From Cliona cf. orientalis (Eukaryota > Porifera > Demospongiae > Clionaida > Clionaidae), in assembly GCA_963930775.1 (NCBI GenBank), contig OZ005707.1, forward strand, positions 2,480,001 through 2,544,000: DNA of 64,000 bases. Reading direction: 5' to 3'. The position numbers were made by a program, and so were the translations under genes. Shown in pieces: positions 24,615 through 35,639 of the stretch. Under the pieces are notes generated by a model that ran no database searches, was not told the origin of the DNA, and worked only from the letters and a program-made list of their open reading frames with translations. Each line of letters begins with the position of its first letter. Position 1 is the stretch's first letter.

Positions 24615-25189
24615 TTACAAGACTACAAACCGCAGCATGTAACACAAACCGCAAGCTAGTATAGGTTACACACCGAGGGGTATAACCAACTGCATGGAAA
24701 AATATATGGCATGACAAAACCATAGATGAATGCGTAGTCTAAATTATCTATGACAAAACAGCCAATGACTTTGACCTCCTTGACCCTACTTCCTTTAACT
24801 TCTTATCGGAGGCAAGTATGCCATCCTCACGATTGTCCTCCTTACTTGTAGCTACCTGCATGTGCACTAATTCAGAGTATGATACACCAATGGCTCAGCA
24901 AATTTGTTAGAAATCCGTAGAGCTAATGGAATGCCTTATCCACCATCTACTCTCTATTCAATCTGGTGTGGACTTCAGTGCTAGCTACATACATGATGTG
25001 AAGCCTGACTTGAACCTCCTAATTATAAAGGATCCACAATTTTCCAGATTCCAACGAATCAGTACATATCGGTGAAAAACTGGTTTGTACGTGCTTCGAT
25101 TTGCTCAAAACGCCTTACTAGTGCTATAAATCGTGCATTTTCTGTTCAGCATGCCTGTCGTTTATCGACCACACCCACGCTTTTAGCAT

Positions 25190-25384
25190 GCCGTAGGACG
25201 GGTTTTAATTGCGTAGTTTAATGATTGCGTTCTAGTCAAGTCAGGCCAAATTGCGAATCCAATAATTGCGATGGACGACCCCGTACCGTTCTGTAGTATA
25301 CGTGCACGTTTATGTTTGCGAAACGTAGAAAAATTCGCAATTCGCAATTAATAGATACTTGCAATTAAAAACCGACCTAATGAT
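25190..25384 (-). mobile_element. Second copy of the 213-bp MITE, inverted
   Basis: Reverse-complement blocks of 15819-16031 are shared: GCGTTCTAGTCAAGTCAGGCC, CGACCCCGTACCGTTCTG and AATTAATAGATACTTGCAAT. Intergenic. Confidence 0.75.
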
Positions 25385-25934
25385 ATCAATGTGACTGCGC
25401 ATGCTCAAGCTCAATGGTGGAAAGGGTCGTCAAATCATAAAACTGCCGCATAATTTTGCAATACTACGCTACAGTGGCAGAGCGCGCAGGGTATGTGCTC
25501 TACAGATCGAGCTCTAGATCTAGTTCGTTACATCATTGGAATGTAGGGAAATCCCAAATCATACTAACAGTACCATATTATTATTATCAGTATATGGAAT
25601 CCTCTACAGTAGCTAGATCCTGTGATGATTACAGTGGATGATCAGAAACATCAAACAGTATTATTAACAACACACAACCGAATATCCTAGTGGATAACAT
25701 GTACAAAGATAAAAAGAAAGGAAACAAGATATATGCAAAAGAAGAAATAAAGTGTAGACACGAGCCCCTCCCCCAATGTATGTATTGCTAGATCAAAAAA
25801 TAAGGTCAGAGAGAGTATAATAATATTAAAGTGTGAGGGGTGAAAATTATTATTTCTTGATCACTGGCATGCCTTTTCCTTAGCTATTGCTGGAGTGACC
25901 ATGTCAGTATAATAACACTACAATGTGAAGTATT

Positions 25935-28900
25935 TTACTGTGGGAGTTGTTCTGCTAGCTGTGCATATCCAACCATGGGTGACTTGAGAGCTCTAGCCAC
26001 AGCTGCCCACAAGGGCTTGGGCTTTCCATTGTTCAACCAGTACTCCAGCATGGCAGTGAGGCAGTCGTCAGGATCCTGTCTATTGTTTTTCTTGATAGCG
26101 TTGAGTGTGCCGACTGAGATGCCCAGTTTGAGGCCAATATTGAACCACTTGACCCTGGCCTCCCACACTGCCTCCAGAACATCACCAAGATTGTCTGCAG
26201 TAAGCTCAGCTGTAAAATAGTATGATAATAATAATATTACAAATCACAAGCATTCTAGAGAGAAAAATCAAAGACTGTGAACATACTTGTATTCTTTAAA
26301 CATGGTGAAGCATTGGCTGTTCCGAGCCACAGTCGATGCTGATCAGTCATCTCACTGCACATGGTAGCAGGGTGAGTGGTGCAGGTCAACATCTTTCCAC
26401 TGTCAGAGATGGTGGCAGGATGCAGGGGTGTGTCTTTGTGTCCTGAGCATGGGAATGCGATGGACGGAATCGAATTGTTGTAGTTCAGTCTCTGAGATGC
26501 TTTGCGAATTCCAGTGAGAACCGTTTCACAAATCATTGGGCAAACTTCTTCACAGATTTCTTGAGCTCTTTCTCGACTGACAGAGGCAGGGAAGTCAATG
26601 CTGACGTGAAGATATGAAGAGAAGGAATCGGTGATCGTGATGCATCCTGGGTTCTTTCCTGGGACAGTGAACTGAGCGCTGTTGCGTGACACTTGCACAG
26701 GGTAGCCGTCCTCTTCAAGAAGCTCCCACTTGGCTTCAGTGATGAGAGAAGCAAGGAGAAAGCAGTAAACTCCAAGCTTGGGGCCGTCTCGACCAAAGTA
26801 GAAGAGAAGAGCGGGGATGACTAGTGATGAAGCATCTGCCACAAGACGTGGTATGCCTTGTTTCCTCAGGAGGCAGGGCATGAGATACTCACCTTTCCCA
26901 ACCTCCGCCATGATCCTCAGGTGCTTGAGGACCAAAATAAGCTGCTCCTTCATGAAAAGCTTAGGGACGTAATGGGAAGAGAAATGTTCGAGTATCTCTG
27001 CCGTCACGATTCCACATTTCACAAATTTCTCGGGTGCTCCAAGAAGACCGCTGGTAGATTTTGCTTGCAATGATAGACAGTGCACCACAAGCTCAGTGAT
27101 TTTATCAAGGATGGCCTGGGAATCAATGAACACGACATTCGGAAGAATTTCTTCATAGTAGAAGACCAGCTTCAGCCCATGAAGGTACTTCAGTGCTGCC
27201 TCAAATGATTCTCGTGTGAAATTGTAGGTAGCTGCTACTTCAAAGCACTCTTCTTTGCTCATCACCGATTTTCGTTGCTCCTTGGCCATTCGCTGAAAGG
27301 CCATTTCTAGGGGGAAGTATCGAAGTGGAATTTTGACTGGTTTCACTTTGTGCAATTCTTCCATCGCTTTCTTCCTCAAAATAGAAACGACTTTCTCGTC
27401 TTCTTTTCCAGGGTGTTTGGCATTGATAGCAAGCAGCAGGGAATCCCCTTGGACAATATTCACTGCCATCTCCCGAGGTATAATGCTTCGAAGCTTTCTC
27501 TCCTTCACTTCTATGCTCTCCTGTGGGCACTCGTGTGCGAGATCTTTGTGCGTACCCACAAATGCAATCTTTGGACATGTATTGCGGTCACAGGTTGATC
27601 GTATCACCCTCATGCAGTGGCGAAGTGTATCCAAATGTGTAAAAGGTGAATTGAATGGCTCTCCGATACGTTCTCCACGGCCATAGTACTCCACTAGTGG
27701 AAAGCTGTCTAAGGGTTCATTGAGCTTCACTATCAGCATGCCAAGCATGGTGTTTTTGACAAACACAGGGAGAACCTCGTGAAACATAGGCTGGCCTCCT
27801 GTATCATCGACGTCAAGTAACTCTTCATTGTTAAGATCTGATTTCTTCTTTGCTCCTGCCTGCATTCGACTCAGGTACTGCCTCTTCATAGCACGACGAA
27901 CACACCATGTTTCCTCTCTTTGTGAAGCATCTACTTGGACAGCTGATGATGGCTGCGTCATGGTTTCCTTCTGACTAGGAGATGAAAAACTAGCTAAACT
28001 GTTCAAATCGTCCTTAGCCTCGGCTTGGATAGAAGATTCAGCAGCAGCTCCACTATCGGTTGACGCCTCAGCTGTTGCTATAATCATGTCAGAATAGTGG
28101 TCGTCGGTGATTCGTTCAAAGTGGTCATCACTCACTCCTGCCTTACAGTGAGCTACAGCTCTTACTGGTTTCTTTGCACATGGAGTGCTTTCTCGTATCG
28201 ATGGAGGATCTTCCTTGAGGAAAGCTGCAAGGACGTATGTTTTTCCTGATCCTCCCACCCCTAAGAGTAAGGCGCTGCCATTTCGTAACGACGCTTCACC
28301 CTCCATCATGGCTGCATCAAAGCACTGCTGGGTTTTCTCACTAACTGTAGGAATAAACAAGTTGGTAATCTGAATCAATTGGTAAGATCATCAAACTGTA
28401 GCTACTACCTCACACACTCCCAGAGAGATACTCTTATAAAGGTATGTGATTCAGCCAACCAGAGACTACAGAGCAGTATCATAATACTGTTACATTACGT
28501 GCTGTATCGTGTACAGACATGTAATGGGATGTGATAATAGTAGGGATGGCCCGGATTCTCCATACACATAATACATTACAAATACCCAAATATCTCAAAA
28601 CAGGTAACTTTATAAAATTTCTAAGTGTCAAAATTAGAATCTCCAGCAAATAATATATCTATTGAGACCATGATCATTCATCGAAACAATTGTACATGCC
28701 AGAATCAGATGTTCAAAAAAGTAGCCATTTGTCATTCTTTCTTTCTTTCTTTCTTTTTCACTATCAGGGCTAACTCAACACTGCCTTGATTGCTCATCTT
28801 AGTTTGAGTATAAATCCACTCCATTTTGTAGCGCGCAGGTCCACGACACGCTAGTTTTGCGTTATCTCTACAGTTACGTAATGGTGGATGTGTACAGCAC

Positions 28901-31900
28901 TTAACGAAAAGGGTGTGTCTGATACGCCATTTTGTCATAATAATGTGCATGCTCATAATGTGTTGCCATGGTGAAGTCATGTAACTGTAGTCAGCAGCGC
29001 GCACCACCGCTAGCTAGCAAAAAAGTAGCCATTTGTCATTCTTTCTTTCTTTCTTTCTTTTTCACTATCAGGGCTAACTCAACACTGCCTTGATTGCTCA
29101 TCTTAGTTTGAGTATAAATCCACTCCATTTTGTAGCGCGCAGGTCCACGACACGCTAGTTTTGCGTTATCTCTACAGTTACGTAATGGTGGATGTGTACA
29201 GCACTTAACGAAAAGGGTGTGTCTGATACGCCATTTTGTCATAATAATGTGCATGCTCATAATGTGTTGCCATGGTGAAGTCATGTAACTGTAGTCAGCA
29301 GCGCGCACCACCGCTAGCTAGCTAGCTAGCCAGCTAACACCGCGCCTCAAACAAGCAAAGCTAGCTTAGCCTAGCCATAGCTAAGCACCAGGCTCTCCCA
29401 CGCGAGCTAGGCCAGTGTGAGCGCGAGCGCGATAAAGCGAATTTAACCTAGCTAGCTAGAGCTAGAGGCTAGCGTGTGCAGCGCTAGTACTGCGCTGGGA
29501 TAGGGAGACTCGCGGCCTCAACATACGGGCGTGACACGGCCCTCGGCAGTCTGCATAACAGCCAGCTTAGTAGTGACATAGATAGTCGATAATAGCTATA
29601 CTATAACTAGTACTAGGGTCTCATCGCTACTTGGCCGCCTGAAACAACTAGGTGAGTTAACGAGAGGCGTGGCTATGCGAACTTTGGCACCTCCCATCTA
29701 AACTTCTGTATAATATGTATAATTATGGTTGTACTCATGCAATAAAAAAGAACAGAAACAAGTATAAAAACAATTGAATAAAATTGAAGGATGAAGTAGG
29801 GATGGCAATGCCAAAAAGTACACAAATAAGATTTTTAGGGATAAGAGATAATCATAACCACTACATCCCTACGCTTGCTTTTTTGCCAGAGTAGCATGGG
29901 GATCATAAATGACTGATAGGGTAAATTTCTCCCACATGTAAGTCAAGAACACTCCAAGTATAGCATGCCTTGAATAAGTAGACATCAATATGTCTGTAGA
30001 AAAGCAAGCGTAGGGATGTAGTGGTTGTGATTATCTCTCATCCCTAAAAATCTTGTTTGTAAACTTTTGGCATTGCCATCCCTACTTCATCCTTCAATTT
30101 TATTCAATTGTTTTTATACTTGTTATAATATTATTATAATATAGATTCGGAATTAAACAGAAAACAGCCCACTACAGTGTGACTTGTGTACCTTTGACAT
30201 AAGTATTCTCCACCAAGTCGGCCTGTTGGGGAAGATTGACCCTCCAATAACGGAGTACCTTAGCAACCTGGCTCCAGGTAGGGCAGGGATGTTGATGGAT
30301 ATAGAGGTCTAGGTAGGCCTCTTTCCTCTGGGTGGGACTCTGGTAGTCCTTCCCTATTCTATCTATCTCAGACTGTGGTAGACGTAGGTAGTCTTTACCT
30401 CCAAGCTCATCTACCACCTCAGGGTCCAGTGGTGCAAACAGTTCCATTAGTTTCTCAGTAGTTATAGTCATATCAAAAAGTTTTGTACTACCAGTGATCA
30501 TGCTTACTAGTGTGCTAACACGATAAAGATGGTGTGAGTAGGCGTGACTGGCTGTGATTGACGCCTCCGTTCTACGTATCCTCCACTACGAAGGAAGATT
30601 TCCGAATGTCCCAGCTTCTGAACGAATCGGCAGAAAGGCCATAATAGATGAGATCACCGCTCCTGTTCCCTGTGAATCTCCGTTCTTTCAGGTTCCTGAT
30701 GGTGCCCTATTTTTTTTCTTGCAAGCCTCTGTACTCGAGATATTAACGCGGAAAAGCGGGACACTCCCGATTTTTCCATTTATACTAATAATAAATTTTT
30801 GCGCAAAATCGGCAGAGAGACAAAGCTCCTCCTACTTGTATGTTTGGTATTGGTGCATAGCTAGTGATGCAAAGAAAGTGATGCTGGCCTATTTTTTTTT
30901 ATATGGTGCACCTGGAAGCAGAAAATGGCAAAGAACAAATCTATTTCCATAGAGATAATACATTGACTGAATGTGTCATTTGTGTGAAAAAGTGTGAGCT
31001 TGAGCAAATGATCACCAACTTCTTGATATGGAGGTCTGCGTAAATAATGACAGATTGTACCAGTAACTGTTATGAATCAAAGTACCAGTTATTGAGATTC
31101 AGTGCATTTCATTATAATAAAGCATGCAAAAATATTCGAGTATAAATTTTGTATACTAGGTTACCGACTGTCCCGGAATTTATCCTATGTCCCAGTTGTG
31201 TCTCAGAAATGTGGTGTAGCACAACCATAAACTCAGTATACTTCAGTCCAGTGCACCCCCTTCCCCGTATACAACCATGCATTAGCAACTCTCAATATCT
31301 GGTGACTTTTGTGCACTACAAAACTGATTACTTTACCCTTTGTGCATGCATTTATGCAAGGTAATTTTGTATAAAGCGGGCATTATAATAATATACTGAA
31401 ACAGTTAAGCCAGAATAATGAGGCTTGTGTGTATGCACGTTGAATACTCTTGACATTGTATATTATAGCTATGCGATACATGTATAATATTATGTGAGCA
31501 CCATAAATAAATTGCTAAAGCATAATGAAAATACAGACAATATTATATAATACACCAAAATGTGGCTGACCTCTAGGAGGGAGATATGACCTCACTTCCT
31601 CAACTGCAGCCACCTGGTGATGACGGTATAGTGACTTGGCAAGATGCTCCCATGAAGCAAAATGATAGCAGTTGACATAAATGTCTGCACACTCCTCCTC
31701 CTTGAAGGAGAACTCCTCCCCACTCCTAGTTTGTATCATTTCATGCTGCAACACTTCATTCCAAACTAGCATCTTCAATTTTGGCTTGACCTTGTTCATA
31801 ATGTGACTGATATTGTCCACTACTAGAGTGGGATCTGGGGGGAAAAGAGTGGACAACATCACTATAATACAGCACTAGACCTCACACTAAATCACACATG

Positions 31901-33665
31901 CTCAAGCCAGACTAAGATACCAGGGATGGACCGATAGTTATAACATCAATAGAAATTTACAGTGTGCTAAATTTATTAGTCGGTCAACAAAATGATATTC
32001 TACTTGAGTATAGCTATAGCTAATTGTACAATATTTACCAGTCGATATAAATATCTTTGATTTCCTTGCTGCAGCAAACTCCTCCATCCAATACAGCTTG
32101 CTGGTAAGATGTTTCCATTCAGCCCGTGGATAGCAGTTCACATAGTAGTCTGCACATGCATGGTTCTTCTCTGTGTCAGTGGAGCATCTCCTCTGGATCT
32201 CCTTCAGCAGTGGCCAGGGAATACTAAGTCCACCTGCAACCATCACCCTCTCCCACTTGTGTCCTGGTATCTTGTTCAGTATTTCAGTGACAGTATCCAC
32301 TGTCATAGTGGGGTCTGCATGGGGGGACAGAGTTAATTATATGAAGCAACGTACTCATTATAACGACGGTGACCATGCAGTGCTATGGAAGAAATAAATT
32401 TGTGAGCAGAACTCCTTGAGGTTTGATCATTGTGCCATGCTCATTACCGTGATACACACATATGTGACCCTCCACAAGGAAACCAAGCATATATGCGCTG
32501 GATATCAATCTGAGATACAGGCCAAAATAGTTGCCCAAGGTGATAATTATCTATTTTCACTTTTTGGTATAGATCGATATAGGAATCGTTCCTCTACACA
32601 AAAATCTGCTTCGTAGCTTCTAGAACGCTATACTTACCGAGTTATGGCTCGAAGAAGTCGGCCATGTGGCTAACATTGATAGTCCATGATACGGAGCTGT
32701 TGCCATAGTTGCAGCAAGGCAAGCACGGCAGCTGTACAAAAAAACTCTCCAGTCACTTCTTTCTTCGATTTAGTATACTAACAATCTACAGACACGCTTA
32801 TCTTTTCGTTCTTTTCCATCGAAACGCCGGCTGCTGCCGCTCTTTCCAACGTTTTGGCAGCCATCTGGCTCTTTGACTTAGTGGGCGGGGCCACGTATTT
32901 ACCATAAACGGCGAATATACGGACTTCTCCGTGCAACGTACGTAGCAATGTTCATTGCAATTTTTTGCAATACTTTAGTACGGGCGATCCGGGTATATTT
33001 TTGCTCATATCTCCATGACTACATGGGCTAGAGACTTCAAATTTGCTGGAGCAACTGTTCAAAGGTTGTAGTTGGTAATGGTGGCCCTAACTCAAAAATT
33101 TTTTTCCGCGCATTATGCTTGGTTTCCTCGTGGAGGGTCACATATAACATAAACGTTATTATACACACATACACATAGGAGAACTGTCCACATGCAGCAT
33201 GTTCATAATATGTCATTATTAAGGCTATGTACACTACAATCTTAACTTGTACATGATTGGCATTAACACAGTAGGCATTGTTTAAGCATCAGAGAGTTAA
33301 TTAATAAATTCCCATATTCAAATTAACAATATGGATACCAAGAGAGTATACATACCATTACTCACCTTGGTGTGGTTCAGCATTGATCTTGATCTTTTTA
33401 GCCACGTTGGTCTCTCCAGCCTTGTGTAGTTGATGGATCAGCATCCTCCATGAAGGTTGGTGGGGACCTTCCCCCAGGAGGAATGCCTCCACCACAGCTT
33501 TTAGACGAGCATCATCAGAGGCGTGCTGACGCTCAATGGCATCTAGCTTCTTTCTATCCTCACTACCCTCATAGTCAGCCCAGCCCATCAGCTCCCCGGC
33601 CACCCTTCTCCACCTCCTCACTGTCTTCACAGCCTCAAATACGTTATCAAAAGTGAAGGGTAGGG
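25935..33665 (-). CDS. Death-domain x4 / Roc-COR GTPase / death-domain protein (5' exon missing)
   Basis: Six exons, every intron phase 1: 33665-33366, 32314-32039, 31834-31571, 30506-30192, 28344-26287 and 26209-25935, giving about 1160 aa plus an unfound start exon. The first four exons each encode one death-fold-like module with a W-containing helix (SWRMLIHQL, EWKHLTSKL, SWEHLAKSL, TWSQVAKVL). The large exon holds a Roc-like GTPase with P-loop GVGGSGKT, DTGGQ and THKD, followed by a COR region (IPLRYFPLEMAFQRM onward). The last exon is a clear death domain (DDCLTAMLEYWL, WAAVARAL). P-loop to DTGGQ is about 150 residues, with a Ser/Glu-rich insert far longer than in usual Roc domains. ROCO proteins are GTP switches. 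Death domains suggest assembly of a signalling platform, perhaps in immunity or cell death (inference). The transcript could also be two genes. Confidence 0.8.
28717..29322. repeat. Tandem duplication, two 304-bp units that look identical
   Basis: The block starting GTAGCCATTTGTCATTC at 28721 repeats at 29025 with no difference I can see. It ends in GCTAGC repeats and lies in an intron of the Roc-COR gene. Each unit carries the same accidental 91-codon minus-strand ORF. Identity implies a very recent event or an assembly error. Confidence 0.95.
29757..30124. mobile_element. Foldback element with about 120-bp inverted arms
   Basis: The first 20 bases, AACAAGTATAAAAACAATTG, are perfectly inverted at the right end. 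The arms continue through GAAGGATGAAGTAGGGATGGCA to CATCCCTACGCTTGCTTT with few changes. Total 368 bp in a Roc-COR gene intron. No ORF of note. Confidence 0.9.
32462..33144. mobile_element. ATGTGACCCTCCAC-family element, copy 2 (best-preserved ends)
   Basis: The left end ATGTGACCCTCCACAAGG and the right end CGTGGAGGGTCACAT form inverted repeats of about 28 bp with one mismatch. The interior matches copies at 13792 and 36551. It lies in the intron between death-domain exons 1 and 2 of the Roc-COR gene. Confidence 0.88.
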
Positions 33666-34560
33666 CTGGATAGATAGGAATAATTAAAGCTACTCAATCA
33701 ACTGCCAGGCAGCAGGGTATACCTCAATCATGCCAATTGATATTCATGAAAGATAGGGAGTTGGTTTAGGCCACTCCAATGTGATTCATTGTTTCTCATC
33801 ACCCGCCCGCCTACTTTTTTTGAGCAGCACTTCTAAACTCATTACTCATTATTTGGTGCCTGTTGGTTACAATTGAAGCCATTGAGCCATCTGAGCACTG
33901 TGAATTCTTACTGCGCAGGCTCGAAAATACTAATGGTCGTCAAAACGTAACGCTACATAAACAAGCGACAAGTATTGTGTGACGGGATGGTAAAGATTGT
34001 GCTAAATTGGATAATGAATAATGATAATTACCACCCGCCCGCATCCTCCAGGAGATACTGAGGTGATGAGAAACAATGAATCTCATTGGAGTGGCCTTAA
34101 TAATAATAGTGCCACACACCACTGCCTAGATAGCTATTCAGTGTGCATACAGTTGACAGAAACTGGGCGGGTCCCGAGTCTCGTACTGAAATTATGTCGC
34201 CGGGCCCTTGCATGCCTTGGGGCGTGTTTACTTTTACTCCGTGCAGCTCATTAGACTACAACGCCTCTAATAATAATTAATTTTAGGCTAGCTCACCTTC
34301 TCTTATGCCATCTATTCTATTGCTCCGCCATGGTACTTGTGTACTTGTGTTGGGTTTATTCACTAGCGGTACCGGTACACCAAGTTCGTGCATAAACATC
34401 CTCGCCCAGCTCAAATAAGCGGAAACTGGCGGACATTAATATCTGGATACGCAGCTCGGCTGGTGCGCATGCGCAATTAAAAAGGCCATGTGACATTAGG
34501 GACTCTCCCTTGCAATTGACCATGCGAGGTCTAGTCAGTACAGACTCAATGGTCAGCCCT
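33666..34560. other. Upstream of the Roc-COR gene; start exon not identified
   Basis: The first death-domain exon begins in phase 1, so an upstream exon with the start codon is required. Candidate minus-strand ATGs near 33890 and 34330 do not give a phase-1 donor. The blocks at about 33770-33800 and 34060-34095 (CACTCCAATG, GTTTCTCATCACC) are inverted copies and mark another small repeat. Confidence 0.4.
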
Positions 34561-34603
34561 ACAGGTCAAATTTTAAAGTACAGGTTTACCTGTGAGGTAC
34601 AGG

Positions 34604-34953
34604 CTAAGAAGTTCCGTGACATCCTGGAGAACATGGCTGCATGCCCTCAAGACTAGTCTGGCGGGCCAGCCCCTTCACAAGCCAAATATGGCAGTTTATC
34701 ACAAGGTGAGGTACATGTTAATATATTTATACTTACATTGTGTATATGATTGTAGAATCTTGGTCCAATCTGGAAGCTGCTGTGCTTGGCAAACATGGGT
34801 GTTGATGTTCCTTCGTCTGCAGCTCTCAACATCTTGGCAGAACAAGAAGAGTGGGAGAAGAACAGAAAGAGGCGGTCAGGGAGATCATACCTGCATAAGC
34901 GGTATAAGTACAATAAACGTGTATCCCAATAATATACAAATGTACTTGTAGCT
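34604..34953 (+). pseudogene. Coding-like exons of an unknown gene, probably decayed
   Basis: Two exon-like pieces flank an intron of normal form (AAG before GTGAGG at 34707, acceptor TTGTAG near 34755). The second reads NLGPIWKLLCLANMG, then SSAALNILAEQEEWEKNRKRR, before a stop. The first is protein-like in one frame (AKKFRDILENMAACPQD) but then meets a stop, and continues sensibly (LAGQPLHKPNMAVYHK) in another, which suggests a frameshift. A further charged exon-like piece (HEKEKAYMQQLELLL, donor GGTAAAAG) lies at about 35590-35640, next to the CSDE1 copy. I do not recognise the family. Confidence 0.35.
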
Positions 34954-35639
34954 ATGTGTACAGAAACATTACGAAACTAGAGCTCTGTAGAGCACATACC
35001 CCGCGCGCACATTGCGCAATTTATAGATTTACTTTCGGTGCATGGCCCTAAATTGAGAGAAATTGTGGAAATGCTGCTTAGTTGCTGGGCCGCCGGGTGA
35101 CACTTGAAAAGCGCTCTCTGCACCCAGACATGCACTTTTACCTATATTAATTTTGTTGTAATATCAAATAGCTATCTTACATTATGATTGGTTCCATAGG
35201 GCCTTCAGATTTCGGGACAGTCACTATAGACGTCACGAGCATTATTTAGAACATCGACGATCTTTACCATGGCCACTTAGTTGTGCGCATGAGCAGAAAG
35301 CACAATGAGATGCGTAATGCATTGATGGGCACTATCGATAGGCGTGGCTACGGTGGCCAACAAAAAAAACACTATTTGTGACGCTCGTGGACCGTATCCC
35401 TCGATTTGACGCACACTGAAGCCAGTTTTTCGCCAAATTCGATTGATTTGTTGTACTTACGAGTCGCTTAGACGCCTACATCTCGAGATATGGCGATTTT
35501 TGTGCTAACGACAACAACAACGACGACAACGACACGACCGATTACTTTACCCCCTTGCGCATGCGCGCGGGGTAAAAAGCCAAGACGACTAGGCATGAGA
35601 AGGAGAAGGCTTACATGCAGCAGCTGGAGCTACTATTGG

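Noticed and set aside
27240-27686. Overlapping ORFs on both strands within the Roc-COR exon
   Set aside because: They are shadows of the 2-kb coding exon, which has clear GTPase motifs in its own frame.
28732-29311. Two identical 91-codon minus-strand ORFs
   Set aside because: They repeat only because the DNA is tandemly duplicated. They have no domain, no codon signal and end in a simple AAG repeat.
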